Assembly (NCBI GenBank): GCA_902538525.1
Contig: CACBFA010000002.1
Coordinates: 1-64,000, forward strand
Length of the DNA stretch: 64,000 nucleotides
Reading direction: 5' to 3'
DNA from: an uncultured Pelagibacteraceae bacterium
GTDB taxonomy: Bacteria; Pseudomonadota; Alphaproteobacteria; Pelagibacterales; Pelagibacteraceae
Part shown: positions 31,417 to 41,935 of the stretch, one piece after another
Position numbering within the stretch: the first letter of the stretch is position 1
How the letters are laid out: each line of letters starts with the position of its first letter
The notes under the pieces: model-generated
Seen by the model: only the letters and a program-made list of their open reading frames with translations
What the model was told of the DNA's origin: nothing
The model's database searches: none
Made by a program: the position numbers and the translations under genes

Positions 31417-32529
31417 ATGTCATTAAAAGATTTCAATTTTAATGTCCATCACACTCAAAATTATGCAAGAGTAGGAGCTATAGAGACCCATAGAGGCAAT
31501 ATAAATACTCCTGCATTTATGCCAGTTGGTACTCAGGCAACCGTTAAAGGTGTTTTTTTAGAAGATATAAAAAAAACAGGTAGTGAGATCATCTTATCAA
31601 ATACGTATCATCTAATGATAAGACCTGGTGTTGAAAGAATTGAAAGTGTTGGAGGACTTCACAAATTCATGAATTGCGATTTACCAATATTAACTGACTC
31701 AGGTGGTTTTCAAGTAATGTCTCTATCGAAATTAAATAAAATTGATAGAGATAAGGGTGCAATTTTTCAATCACATATTGATGGTAAAACTTTTATTTTA
31801 AGCCCAGAAGAAAGTATAAGAATTCAAAAAGGCTTGAACTCAGACATAGTGATGGTTATGGATGAATGCCCTAAAAATACTAAAGACTATGATAAAATTA
31901 AAAAATCAATGGAATTATCGTCTGAGTGGGCAAAAAGATCAAAAAATGCATTTGGAATAAATAACCACAAAGGTTTATTTGGAATAGTGCAAGGTGGATT
32001 ATTTAATGATCTAAGAATAAAATCTTTAAACAACCTTATTGATATTGGATTTAATGGGTATGCCCTAGGAGGATTGGCAGTTGGGGAAACACAAGATGAA
32101 ATGTTTGATGTTCTTGATGGAATAAAAGATTATATGCCTAAAGATAAACCTAGATATTTAATGGGTGTTGGTACTCCATCTGATATACTAGGAGCAGTTA
32201 AGAGGGGTGTTGATATGTTTGACTGTGTAATGCCTACAAGATCTGGGAGAACTGGTTTAGCTTTTACATGGGAAGGACAAATTCAAATTAGAAATTCAAA
32301 ATATAAAAATGATAATACTCCACTGGACAAAAATGTCTCAAAATTCAATCTTAATAAATATTCTAAAAATTATCTAAATCATTTATTTAATACGAACGAA
32401 ATGTTGGCTTCAATGATTCTAACCCTTAATAACATCAATTTTTATCAAGATTTAATGAAAAATATTAGAGATAATATAAAACAAGGTACTTTTGATGAAT
32501 TTCACGATAAGTACATCAATAAATTGTAA
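31417..32529 (+). CDS. tgt: Queuine tRNA-ribosyltransferase
   Basis: PAFMPVGTQATVKGV, LTDSGGFQVMSLSKL, GGLAVGETQDEMFDVL. Confidence 0.95.
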   Translation: MSLKDFNFNVHHTQNYARVGAIETHRGNINTPAFMPVGTQATVKGVFLEDIKKTGSEIILSNTYHLMIRPGVERIESVGGLHKFMNCDLPILTDSGGFQVMSLSKLNKIDRDKGAIFQSHIDGKTFILSPEESIRIQKGLNSDIVMVMDECPKNTKDYDKIKKSMELSSEWAKRSKNAFGINNHKGLFGIVQGGLFNDLRIKSLNNLIDIGFNGYALGGLAVGETQDEMFDVLDGIKDYMPKDKPRYLMGVGTPSDILGAVKRGVDMFDCVMPTRSGRTGLAFTWEGQIQIRNSKYKNDNTPLDKNVSKFNLNKYSKNYLNHLFNTNEMLASMILTLNNINFYQDLMKNIRDNIKQGTFDEFHDKYINKL

Positions 32530-32579
32530 ATTTTTAACATTGATTAATAAAAAAAAATCAATATAAAAACGCTTCTTGG

Positions 32580-32655
<76 letters not shown>

Positions 32656-32656
32656 C

Positions 32657-33478
32657 TTATGCAATAGGCGGATATTTAATAATAATTTCGTTTATCCAAT
32701 TTGTAATATTATTAATTCTATTTGTTGAAGATGGGTGAGTAGACATAAATTCGGGTGGTTCTTTTCCTTTTTTTGCTTCTTTCATTCTTTCCCAAACTTT
32801 GATTGTTTCCCTAATGTCATAACCAGATAGTGATGCAAATATCAAACCAAGATAATCAGCTTCACTCTCTTGTTTTCTATTGAAAGGATTCATAATTCCT
32901 ATCTGTGATAATAAACCAACAGCATTCATCCCTGTAGTTCTATTTATTTGAGATACTTTACCTTTTGTTGCAATGTCTAATATACCTGTTGCGGTGTTTA
33001 AAAGAACACCTCTACTTGCTCTTTCTACTGAATGCTTTGCAACCGCATGCGCTATTTCATGACCCATTACAGCTGCCAATCCATCTTCATTTTTAGTTAT
33101 ATCTAATAGACCAGTATAAACAGCAATTTTACCACCAGGCATACACCAGGCATTTTTAACTTTCTTTTTATCAATAAGTATATATTCCCAATCAAAATTT
33201 ATAGTTGGGTCAGGGATATTATTGCGGTCAAAGTATTCTGATATTGAATATTCAATTTTGGATCCAATTTCTTTTATTTGATTCAATGTTTTAGTATCAT
33301 CACTTAAAGTTTCTTTCTCTTTTACCTTTTCAAATAGTTGGGCAGCTTTTGCATTAAGGTTAGATTCGGGAATTAATTTTAGTTGTTTTCGATCCGTTAT
33401 TGGCGCACTACCACATGCAGATAGGCCAAAAGATAAGCAACTACAACCAAATAAATGTATGAAATTTCTTCTATTCAC
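32657..33478 (-). CDS. M48-family metallopeptidase lipoprotein
   Basis: HEIAHAVAKHSVERAS (HEXXH), ESEADYLGL, lipobox-like FGLSACGS. Confidence 0.9.
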   Translation of the reverse strand: MNRRNFIHLFGCSCLSFGLSACGSAPITDRKQLKLIPESNLNAKAAQLFEKVKEKETLSDDTKTLNQIKEIGSKIEYSISEYFDRNNIPDPTINFDWEYILIDKKKVKNAWCMPGGKIAVYTGLLDITKNEDGLAAVMGHEIAHAVAKHSVERASRGVLLNTATGILDIATKGKVSQINRTTGMNAVGLLSQIGIMNPFNRKQESEADYLGLIFASLSGYDIRETIKVWERMKEAKKGKEPPEFMSTHPSSTNRINNITNWINEIIIKYPPIA

Positions 33479-33520
33479 TTTTTTTACTTATTATATTACA
33501 CCTTTTTTATAATAATTTAT

Positions 33521-33598
33521 ATGATACTTAATAACAAAATTTTAATAGTACTATTTATACTTGCGGTCATATTTGTCTTATATGCAAGTTACAGTTAA
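33521..33598 (+). CDS. Putative 25-aa single-TM small protein
   Basis: MILNNKILIVLFILAVIFVLYASYS*; below the ORF-track length cutoff, just before the DUF502 gene. Confidence 0.35.
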   Translation: MILNNKILIVLFILAVIFVLYASYS

Positions 33599-33601
33599 TT
33601 T

Positions 33602-34225
33602 ATGGCAAAATTAAAAAGAAGAGGCATTTCAATTCTTGGAAGACTTAGAAACTATTTTATAGCAGGAATAGTTGTTCTTGTACCAATAGGTATCACATTA
33701 TATTTAACTAGATTTTTTATATCTATATCGTCAAAATTAATACCAAACGAATTAAATCCAAATAGTTATTTGCCTTTTGCAATACCAGGTTTGGAAATAT
33801 TATTAGCTATAATTTTTATTACAATAATTGGAAGTTTATCTCTTTCATTTATTGGAAAAAAAATACTTAAAATATTTAATGATATATTAAAAAGAATACC
33901 AATTCTTAGAACAATTTATTCAGCAATTGGCCAAATGACTGAAACATTAGCACCAAAAAAAGGATCAAAGAAAAGTGTAGTCTTAGTAGAATATCCTAGA
34001 AAAGGTAGTTGGGCAGTAGGTTTTGCGACCAGAGAAAATGATGGTGAAATATCAAAAAAAACTAATACAAATCTTATAAATGTATTTGTTCCAACAACTC
34101 CAAATCCTACAAGTGGATTTTTATTAATGTTCCCAAAAGATGAAGTTATTTATTTAGATATGACTTTTGAAGAAGCATCTAAATTCATTGTTTCTGCTGG
34201 CACTTCTGATCCAAAAAAAATTTAA
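33602..34225 (+). CDS. DUF502 family membrane protein
   Basis: GRLRNYFIAGIVVLVPIGITLYL, PILRTIYSAIGQ, FVPTTPNPTSGFLLMFP. Confidence 0.88.
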   Translation: MAKLKRRGISILGRLRNYFIAGIVVLVPIGITLYLTRFFISISSKLIPNELNPNSYLPFAIPGLEILLAIIFITIIGSLSLSFIGKKILKIFNDILKRIPILRTIYSAIGQMTETLAPKKGSKKSVVLVEYPRKGSWAVGFATRENDGEISKKTNTNLINVFVPTTPNPTSGFLLMFPKDEVIYLDMTFEEASKFIVSAGTSDPKKI

Positions 34226-36261
34226 GAAATTTCGTTAATTATTGAGGCTCGATCGTATAATTTTAATAATTTATTATATTTACTAAAATTATCTCCTTTC
34301 ATTTCCAATTTTTTAACTTCCTCCTCAGCAAGTAAGAATAAATCCTCATTTAATATTGGATCAGCTAGTCTAAAATTTTTAATCCCACTTTGCTTAAATC
34401 CAAGCAAATCTCCATATCCTCGTAATTTCATATCTTCTTCTGAAATTATAAAACCATCATCTGAACTTTTGAGAATATTAATTCTTTTTTTTGCATTTTC
34501 ACTTAGAGAGGATTTAAACATCAATATACAGTAAGATTGTTTACTACCACGTCCGACACGACCTCGTAACTGATGCAACTGAGATAAACCATACTTATCT
34601 GCATTTTCTATAACAATTACGTTAGCATTGGGAAAATCAATTCCAACTTCAATAACAGTTGTTGAAACCAATATATCCAACTTTCTATCTAAGAAATTAT
34701 TTAAAATTTTATTCCTTTCATCTTTATCAAGTGAACCATGAATTAATCCAATTCTATTCTTAAAATATTTTTCTAAATACTTAAATTTATTTACAACAGA
34801 TTGTTGTTCAACTTTTTTCGATTCTTCTATCAAAGGACAAACCCAGAAAATTTGATTTTTATTAGAAATTTCTTTTTTAACAAATCTAATTATTTCAGAT
34901 ATTTTTTCTTCTAACTTACTGTAAGTGACTATTTTTTTCCTATTTTTTGGTTTTTCTTTAATTAAGGTTAAATCCATATCACCATAAACCGTCATCATCA
35001 TTGTTCTTGGTATTGGAGTTGCTGACATGACTAGAACATCACAGTTATTTCCACCTTTTTCTGATAACTCTTTACGCTGACGAACACCAAATTTATGTTG
35101 TTCATCAATAATTATTAAACCCAGTTTATTATATTCAACTTTTTTTTGGAATAACGCATGTGTTCCTATCAGAAAGTCTATCTTACCAAGTTTAAGATTT
35201 TCTAAAATTTTCTTTCTATCAGCATATTTTGACTTACCTGTTAACATTTCAATTTTTACATTTTTGGGTAGATATTTTTTAGCAAAAGCAAAATGTTGCT
35301 TTGCTAGAATTTCAGTTGGCACCATAAAGCTTGTTTGATATCCAGCATTTATACAATTTACCGCTGCTATCATTGATACAATTGTTTTACCAGATCCAAC
35401 ATCTCCTTGTAAAAGTCTAAACATTCTACTTTTTGATTTAAGATCTTCGTTTATAATTTTTATTGCTGCTTCCTGATCATTTGTTAATTTAAAATTTAAA
35501 TCTTGTATCAATGTTTCCTTACAATCTTTAAAAATTTTTTGTGATTTTTTTATTTTTTTTATTTTAGTTCTTATCTTTGAGGATAATAAAAAATGAGCAA
35601 ACAATTCGTCAAAAACTAACCTTTTATAATACTTAGATTTTAAAATTTCTTTTGTATCAAGACTGTGAATTTTTAATATTGCATCTTTCCACTTAATATT
35701 ATTAAATTTTTTCTTTATATCATCATTTAGCCACTCATCTAAATCTGGCAATTCCTTTAAAACTTCATTAATTATATTATTGTATTTATTTATCGTAAGA
35801 CCATCTGTAAGACTATATTTATTTTGAGTCTCTAAGATATTTTCATTGCTTTCTTTAACCTGTGTCGGATTAGTGATTTGATATTTATTTCTATAAAAAT
35901 TAATTTTTCCACTTATTATTATTTCAGTATTTAATGGTAAGATTTTTTTTATATATCCTTCGTATGAATTAAAAAAAACACAATCTATTTTTATATCTTT
36001 GCTTTGACACACAACTCTATTGGGCAATCTTCTTATTCTTGGAAAATTATATTTTAGGGGTGTTAATTTAATAGTTTGTAACTTACCTATTTGTATATCA
36101 CCAACATTTGTTACTTTTGAATTTTCAATTTTACTTGTAGGTAAATGCCACAATAAATCAAAAATTGTATTTATATTTTTTCTTTTAAATAATTGACTTG
36201 TTTTTTTCCCAATACCTTTAATATTTTGAATATTTGACAATAAATATTCGTGATCATTCAT
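34222..36261 (-). CDS. recG: ATP-dependent DNA helicase RecG
   Basis: RLLQGDVGSGKTIVSMIAA, IIDEQHKFGVRQR, ATPIPRTMMMTVYGDMDLT, QLRGRVGRG. Confidence 0.95.
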   Translation of the reverse strand: MNDHEYLLSNIQNIKGIGKKTSQLFKRKNINTIFDLLWHLPTSKIENSKVTNVGDIQIGKLQTIKLTPLKYNFPRIRRLPNRVVCQSKDIKIDCVFFNSYEGYIKKILPLNTEIIISGKINFYRNKYQITNPTQVKESNENILETQNKYSLTDGLTINKYNNIINEVLKELPDLDEWLNDDIKKKFNNIKWKDAILKIHSLDTKEILKSKYYKRLVFDELFAHFLLSSKIRTKIKKIKKSQKIFKDCKETLIQDLNFKLTNDQEAAIKIINEDLKSKSRMFRLLQGDVGSGKTIVSMIAAVNCINAGYQTSFMVPTEILAKQHFAFAKKYLPKNVKIEMLTGKSKYADRKKILENLKLGKIDFLIGTHALFQKKVEYNKLGLIIIDEQHKFGVRQRKELSEKGGNNCDVLVMSATPIPRTMMMTVYGDMDLTLIKEKPKNRKKIVTYSKLEEKISEIIRFVKKEISNKNQIFWVCPLIEESKKVEQQSVVNKFKYLEKYFKNRIGLIHGSLDKDERNKILNNFLDRKLDILVSTTVIEVGIDFPNANVIVIENADKYGLSQLHQLRGRVGRGSKQSYCILMFKSSLSENAKKRINILKSSDDGFIISEEDMKLRGYGDLLGFKQSGIKNFRLADPILNEDLFLLAEEEVKKLEMKGDNFSKYNKLLKLYDRASIINEIS

Positions 36262-36287
36262 GATTTATATATATAAAGATTTAATTA

Positions 36288-36548
36288 ATGGATTCAAATA
36301 AACAAAATTTAATTAATAAAATTTTATATAGAGCTCAATATCGTGGAACTAAAGAAATGGATATCTTTGTCTCTAAATTTGTTAATTCAATTATTGATAA
36401 ACTTGATCATAAAGAATTAGTTTCTTTAGATAAGTTGATTAATTTTGATGACGAAACTTTAGTCAAATTAAGTTTAGGTATAAATACAAAAAATTTTGAA
36501 GATACAGTTATCTTACAAAAACTTATAGATTTTAAAAATAAATATTAG
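36288..36548 (+). CDS. sdhE: Succinate dehydrogenase assembly factor 2 / SdhE family (DUF339)
   Basis: KILYRAQYRGTKEMDIFVSKFV: SdhE RGxxEmD motif. Confidence 0.85.
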   Translation: MDSNKQNLINKILYRAQYRGTKEMDIFVSKFVNSIIDKLDHKELVSLDKLINFDDETLVKLSLGINTKNFEDTVILQKLIDFKNKY

Positions 36549-36638
36549 TGGCGGAGAGACTGGGATTCGAACCCAGGAAAGAGTTGCCCCTTTGCCGGTT
36601 TTCAAGACCGGTGCTTTCAACCGCTCAGCCATCTCTCC
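36549..36638 (-). tRNA. tRNA-Ser (TGA), CCA encoded
   Basis: Reverse complement GGAGAGATGGCTGAGCGGTTGAAAGCACCGGTCTTGAAAACCGG...GGTTCGAATCCCAGTCTCTCCGCCA with long variable arm. Confidence 0.95.
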
Positions 36639-36686
36639 TAATTTGTAATAATTAAAATTCTATATTTCATAAACAAAATAGTTTAA

Positions 36687-37583
36687 TTGATCAATATAAT
36701 GTTAAGCAAAAATCAATTTAATAAAGGTATAATTTTAACCGCATTTGGTTCTTTCTGGTGGGGTTTTATTGGAGTTATATATTTTAAATATATTGCTTTT
36801 GCTGGTCATATTGAAGTTGTCCTACATAGAAGTGCATGGACAACTGTTATGCTAATTTTAACAACAATCATTTTATCAAAGTGGAAAAAATTTAGCTCAG
36901 TTTTTAAAGATAAAAAAAAAATTATGATGCTTTTTTTATCTGGATTATTAATTTTTACAAATTGGGCTGTTTGGATTTATGCAATAGGGAATGATCAAGT
37001 TATAGATGCTAGTTTTGGATATTTCATAATGCCTATAATAAGTGTTTTTTTAGGTTATTTTTTTTTAAAAGAGGAATTAAGTTTTAAAACAAAAATTTCG
37101 TTATTAATTGTAACAATATCAATTTTGTATTTAGTAATATCAAGTTTTCAATCAATACCATGGGTTGGGTTAATTGTAGCTTTAAGTTGGAGTTTTTATA
37201 ATTTAGTAAGAAAAAAAATTGATGTAGACACAGATATTGGTTTATTAGTTGAAAGTTTATTTATTTTTCCAGCGGTAATATTTGCTTTTTATTTAATAGT
37301 ACAAAAAGATTTAAATGATTTTGATATTTCGAATGTTAAATTGATGTTAATATTCATGCTGGCAGGTCCTATGACTGTGATTCCTTTATATTTATATGTT
37401 AGGGGTGTTGAATTATGTGGTTTAGGTCCAACAGGTATGGTTTTTTATATAACTCCAACTTTACAATTTTTGTTGGGTTATTACCTATATAATGAGGAAT
37501 TAGATATACATAAACTAATCAGCTTTATATTGATATGGATTGCTGTATCGATATACCTAAAAGATTTGTATGAAAAAAATTAA
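36687..37583 (+). CDS. rarD: EamA/RarD-family transporter
   Basis: Multi-TM; FGSFWWGFIGVIYFKYI, NWAVWIYAIGNDQVIDASFGYFIMPIISVFLGYFFLKEEL. Confidence 0.85.
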   Translation: MINIMLSKNQFNKGIILTAFGSFWWGFIGVIYFKYIAFAGHIEVVLHRSAWTTVMLILTTIILSKWKKFSSVFKDKKKIMMLFLSGLLIFTNWAVWIYAIGNDQVIDASFGYFIMPIISVFLGYFFLKEELSFKTKISLLIVTISILYLVISSFQSIPWVGLIVALSWSFYNLVRKKIDVDTDIGLLVESLFIFPAVIFAFYLIVQKDLNDFDISNVKLMLIFMLAGPMTVIPLYLYVRGVELCGLGPTGMVFYITPTLQFLLGYYLYNEELDIHKLISFILIWIAVSIYLKDLYEKN

Positions 37584-38565
37584 ATTATTTATCGTATCAA
37601 TATTAATTATATTAAATTCTGCAACTCTAATTGCTGATGATTTCAATGATTGGAAAGTTAAATTTAAAAAAAGAGCAATTAAAGATGGTGTTAGTAAGAT
37701 TACAGTCGATAAATTAATAGACAGATCAAAATTTTTATCTGATGTAATTAAATATGATAGATATCAACCAGAATTTTATGAAGACACAAAGACTTATATT
37801 TCTAAAAGAACCTCATCAAAAAAAATAAAATTAGGAAAAATCATATTAAATAAAGAAAACAATATTATTAATAAAGTATCTTCCGAATACAAAGTAGATA
37901 AAAATTTACTATTAGCACTAATGGGTATTGAAACTAACTTTGGAAACTATTTAGGTAAAATGGATATCGTTTCTTCACTTGCAACATTAAGCTACGATCA
38001 AAGAAGAAGTGAATTTTTTACTAAAGAATTAATCACCCTTTTAAAATTAGTAGATGCAAAAATTATAGATCCGAGTACATTATTTGGATCTTGGGCAGGT
38101 GCATTTGGTAATTTTCAATTTATGCCATCCACAATTAAAAATCATGCAGTTGACTATAATAAAGATGGATCAATTGATCTAAAAAATATTGAGGATTCTT
38201 TTGCATCTGCAGCTAACTATTTAAGTAATCTTGGATGGAATGATAATACTCCGTGTTTTTATAGAATTAATCTAAATGAAAATATTCCTGATAAATATTT
38301 AAATACATCTGCAAAAAAAATTAAACATGAGAGAAAAGTAAAATATTTAAAAAATTATATAAAAAATTCGTCTTTTTTGGACAAATATAACAATTTGACA
38401 GCAGCAATAGTTACTCCTGATGCCGAAATAGTTGAAAATGCAAATAAACTTAAACCAGCATATATTATTTTTAATAATTATAAGCTAATCTTAAAGTGGA
38501 ATAGGTCATTAAGATTTAGTTTGGCGGTATGCACATTAAAAAATAGTTTTGAAAATGAAACTTAA
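37570..38565 (+). CDS. Lytic murein transglycosylase (MltB-like)
   Basis: ALMGIETNFGNYLGKMDIVSSLATLSYDQRRSEFFTKELI, GSWAGAFGNFQFMPSTIKNHAVDYNKDG. Confidence 0.9.
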   Translation: MKKIKLFIVSILIILNSATLIADDFNDWKVKFKKRAIKDGVSKITVDKLIDRSKFLSDVIKYDRYQPEFYEDTKTYISKRTSSKKIKLGKIILNKENNIINKVSSEYKVDKNLLLALMGIETNFGNYLGKMDIVSSLATLSYDQRRSEFFTKELITLLKLVDAKIIDPSTLFGSWAGAFGNFQFMPSTIKNHAVDYNKDGSIDLKNIEDSFASAANYLSNLGWNDNTPCFYRINLNENIPDKYLNTSAKKIKHERKVKYLKNYIKNSSFLDKYNNLTAAIVTPDAEIVENANKLKPAYIIFNNYKLILKWNRSLRFSLAVCTLKNSFENET

Positions 38566-39307
38566 GATAATAATTTTTTTAGCAATAATTTTAACATCAT
38601 GTGAAACTACTAATAAAAAAGTAATCACGAATAAAGATTTCAAAAATTATTCAAATGATGGATTTGCTCTCATATATAATAATGATATTTTCAAAAAACG
38701 AATAGTTTCAAAAAAAATAGATCAAAGATCATTAATTATTTTCAATAATAAACTTAAAAAAGATACAGATATAAAAATAACAAATTTGTTAAATGAAAAG
38801 TATTTGATTGCTAAAGTAGGAAAAAATTCGAAATATCCAATTTTTTATAATTCAGTAATTTCTGAAAGGATTGCGACTGAACTTGATATTGATCCTGATC
38901 AACCCTATGTACGTATAGAAACAATAAATTCAAGTAATACTTTTGTTGCAAATAAAGCTAAAACATTTGATGAGGAAAAAAAAGTAGCTAATAAAGCTCC
39001 AGTAGACAGCATTTCAATCCAAAATATATCAATTGAAAAAGATAATAATTCAAAAGATGAAAAGGTGAAAAATACAAAATTTGAATTTATAATTAAATTT
39101 GCCGATTTATTTTTTGAAGAATCTGCAATTACATTGAAAAAAAGACTTGAGGATGAATACAATTTAAAAGACATAAATATCAAAAAAATGTCTAAAAATT
39201 TATATAGGGTTTACAAGGGTCCTTTTTATAATTTAGGATCAATTAAAAATGTATATAATGAGATTGCTGATATAGATTTTGAAAATATTGAATTAATAAA
39301 ATTATGA
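38549..39307 (+). CDS. Divergent RlpA-like lipoprotein with C-terminal SPOR-like domain
   Basis: Lipobox ILTSCET; DPBB-like segment DIKITNLLNEKYLIAKV...ISERIATELDI; C-terminal SPOR-like fold; follows mltB, precedes dacC as rlpA does. Confidence 0.6.
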   Translation: MKMKLKIIIFLAIILTSCETTNKKVITNKDFKNYSNDGFALIYNNDIFKKRIVSKKIDQRSLIIFNNKLKKDTDIKITNLLNEKYLIAKVGKNSKYPIFYNSVISERIATELDIDPDQPYVRIETINSSNTFVANKAKTFDEEKKVANKAPVDSISIQNISIEKDNNSKDEKVKNTKFEFIIKFADLFFEESAITLKKRLEDEYNLKDINIKKMSKNLYRVYKGPFYNLGSIKNVYNEIADIDFENIELIKL

Positions 39308-40458
39308 AAATAAAAGCACTATTAAGTTTTGTCCTATCATTTTTAGTTATTACTAATATTTCTTATGCAAAATTTAACATAAATGCACGAACTGCGATTT
39401 TACAAGACTATTTATCTGGTGAAATTTTATATGAAAAAAATTCTGATGAGAGAATTTTTCCTGCCTCTATGACAAAAATAATGACTTCAATCATTGCTTT
39501 TGATTTATTGAAAAGTGGAGAAATTACTTTAGATGAAAAATTTATCGTTTCTGAAAATGCCTGGAGATTATCCTCATCTGGTTATTCATCAATGTTTATA
39601 ATGGTTGGAGATGAAGTTTCGGTAGAAGATTTACTATTAGGTATAATTGTTGCTTCAGGTAATGATGCTTGTGTAGCTTTAGCAGAGGGTATTGCAGGAA
39701 CAGAAGATGAGTTTGCTTTACTAATGACTGAGAAAGCACAGGAAATTGGAATGGAAAATACAAATTTTTCAAATTCATCAGGGATTAATGATAATAATAA
39801 TTATTCAACCGTTCGAGATATTTTAATTATGTCTAATTATCTAATTAAGGAACATCCTAAATATTATGAGTATTTTAAAATTAAAGAATTTACTTGGAGT
39901 AGGACAGGTGGTGATCCAATTACACAAGGAAATAGAAATCCATTATTATATAAAAATATGGGTGTAGATGGAATTAAAACAGGTTACCTTGGTTCAGAAA
40001 AATATTCACTTGCATCTTCTATATTGAGAAAAGAAAGAAGATTAATTGCTGTTGCAAGTGGTTTTGAAACTAAAAATTCTAGATCAAAGCAATCACAAAA
40101 ATTGTTAACATGGGGAATTACAAATTTTGATACAATAAAAATAAGTAATGATAACGAATATCTTTATGAACTAGATGTTTGGCAGGGAAATAAGAAAAAA
40201 GTAAAAGTTAATACTAAAGACATAATTTATAAGACCATTCCAAAAGCTAAAAAAAAATATATGAAAGTGAAGATTGTTTATGATGGTCCTATACAAGCAC
40301 CTATTAAAAAGGGAGAAAAATTAGCGGAAATAAAAGTATTATATAAAGATGAAGTTATATCTAATCATGACTTATTTTCTACAGAAAATATCAAACAACA
40401 GAATGCAATATCAAGGTTGATAACTTCTATCAATTTTTTGATATGGGGTGATGTCTAA
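39304..40458 (+). CDS. dacC: D-alanyl-D-alanine carboxypeptidase
   Basis: PASMTKIMTSIIAFDLL (SxxK), SGNDACVALAEG, DGIKTGYLGSEKYSL (KTG). Confidence 0.92.
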   Translation: MKIKALLSFVLSFLVITNISYAKFNINARTAILQDYLSGEILYEKNSDERIFPASMTKIMTSIIAFDLLKSGEITLDEKFIVSENAWRLSSSGYSSMFIMVGDEVSVEDLLLGIIVASGNDACVALAEGIAGTEDEFALLMTEKAQEIGMENTNFSNSSGINDNNNYSTVRDILIMSNYLIKEHPKYYEYFKIKEFTWSRTGGDPITQGNRNPLLYKNMGVDGIKTGYLGSEKYSLASSILRKERRLIAVASGFETKNSRSKQSQKLLTWGITNFDTIKISNDNEYLYELDVWQGNKKKVKVNTKDIIYKTIPKAKKKYMKVKIVYDGPIQAPIKKGEKLAEIKVLYKDEVISNHDLFSTENIKQQNAISRLITSINFLIWGDV

Positions 40459-41065
40459 ATATCCAATTATTATATTTGAAGGCATTGAGGCCTCAGGAAA
40501 AACCACAAATTTTAAAATTGCTGCAAATTATTTAAAAAAACGAAGAAAAAGTTTTATAAAATTAAGAGAGCCTGGTGGGTCAATTTTTTCAGAAAAAATA
40601 AGAAAATTGATATTAAATAAGAAACTAAATTTAAATAATAAAACTGATCTATTACTATTTTATGCTGGAAGATCAGAAAATTTTGAAAAAATTATTAAAA
40701 AAAATTATAAAAAAAAAATAATACTAATTGATCGTTTTACAGACTCTACTATTGCGTATCAACATTATGGAATGAAAATTGATTTAAAAGTAATCAAAAT
40801 GCTGAATAGGTTTATAATTGGAAATTTTAATCCTAATATAGTTTTTTTAAGCACTGTAAATTCAAAAAATTTACAAAAAAGACTTAGAAATAGATCTAAA
40901 TTAAATAGATACGATAAATTTAAACTTAAATTTTATAACAAAGTTCAAAATGGATATGAAATAATATCAAGAAATAAGAGCAAATATATTAAAATTAATT
41001 CAAATACCAATACTATTAATGAAGTAAAAAAAATCATAATAAATAAACTTGAGAAAATAATATAA
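40448..41065 (+). CDS. tmk: Thymidylate kinase
   Basis: IIFEGIEASGKTTNFK, LREPGGSIFSEKIRKLIL, LIDRFTDSTIAYQHYG. Confidence 0.93.
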   Translation: MMSKYPIIIFEGIEASGKTTNFKIAANYLKKRRKSFIKLREPGGSIFSEKIRKLILNKKLNLNNKTDLLLFYAGRSENFEKIIKKNYKKKIILIDRFTDSTIAYQHYGMKIDLKVIKMLNRFIIGNFNPNIVFLSTVNSKNLQKRLRNRSKLNRYDKFKLKFYNKVQNGYEIISRNKSKYIKINSNTNTINEVKKIIINKLEKII

Positions 41066-41935
41066 ATGTCTGAACATAAATTAATTGGACATGAAATATA
41101 TTTAGAAAAATTTATTACACTTTACGAAAATAACAATCTTCCAAATAAAATTTTATTATCTGGTAAGAAGGGTATAGGAAAATCTTTGCTTACTGAAAAA
41201 CTTTTATATAAAATTTTTAATTCTAATAACGATTACGAACTAATAAAGAACAAATCTCATCCTAATGTTTTTAATATTAAAAAGAATAATGATAAAAAAA
41301 GTATAGAAATTGACCAAATTAGAGAAATCATAAAGTTTACAAATCAATCTTCCTTTAATAATAAGTCAAGATTTATAATTCTTGATGATGTCGAATTTTT
41401 AAATATTAAAGCATCAAATGCCTTATTGAAAAATTTAGAAGAACCGAATGAAAATGTTTTTTTTATTTTAATTTATAATTCAGAAAAGTTTTTAATAGAT
41501 ACAATAAAATCCAGATGTATAGAATTTAAATTAAGTATCTCCAATGAAAATACCAGATTAATAATCAATAATTACTTTAATGATAATATATATGATCAAA
41601 TTAATTCAAATTTGATAAATTATTACTCAACACCTTATTTTTTAATACCATTAATAAATTATATGAATGAATATGAATTATCATTATCTGAAACCACAAT
41701 TGATGATTTATTAATTAATTTAATAAATAATAGACATTATATTAAACATGAGTTTGTAAGAAATAATTTAAATATGATTATTGAATTATTTTTTTATAAA
41801 CATATAAAAACAACAAAAAAATTTTCATATAAAATTAAAGAGTATTATTATTCAAAACTATATAATGTAGAAAAATTTAATCTAGATTATGAAACTTTTT
41901 TTTTAGAATTTAAGGATAAATTATTAAGTGAATAA
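41066..41935 (+). CDS. holB: DNA polymerase III delta' subunit
   Basis: NKILLSGKKGIGKSLLTEKL, FIILDDVEFLNIKASNALLKNLEEPNENVFFILI; between tmk and metG. Confidence 0.88.
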   Translation: MSEHKLIGHEIYLEKFITLYENNNLPNKILLSGKKGIGKSLLTEKLLYKIFNSNNDYELIKNKSHPNVFNIKKNNDKKSIEIDQIREIIKFTNQSSFNNKSRFIILDDVEFLNIKASNALLKNLEEPNENVFFILIYNSEKFLIDTIKSRCIEFKLSISNENTRLIINNYFNDNIYDQINSNLINYYSTPYFLIPLINYMNEYELSLSETTIDDLLINLINNRHYIKHEFVRNNLNMIIELFFYKHIKTTKKFSYKIKEYYYSKLYNVEKFNLDYETFFLEFKDKLLSE

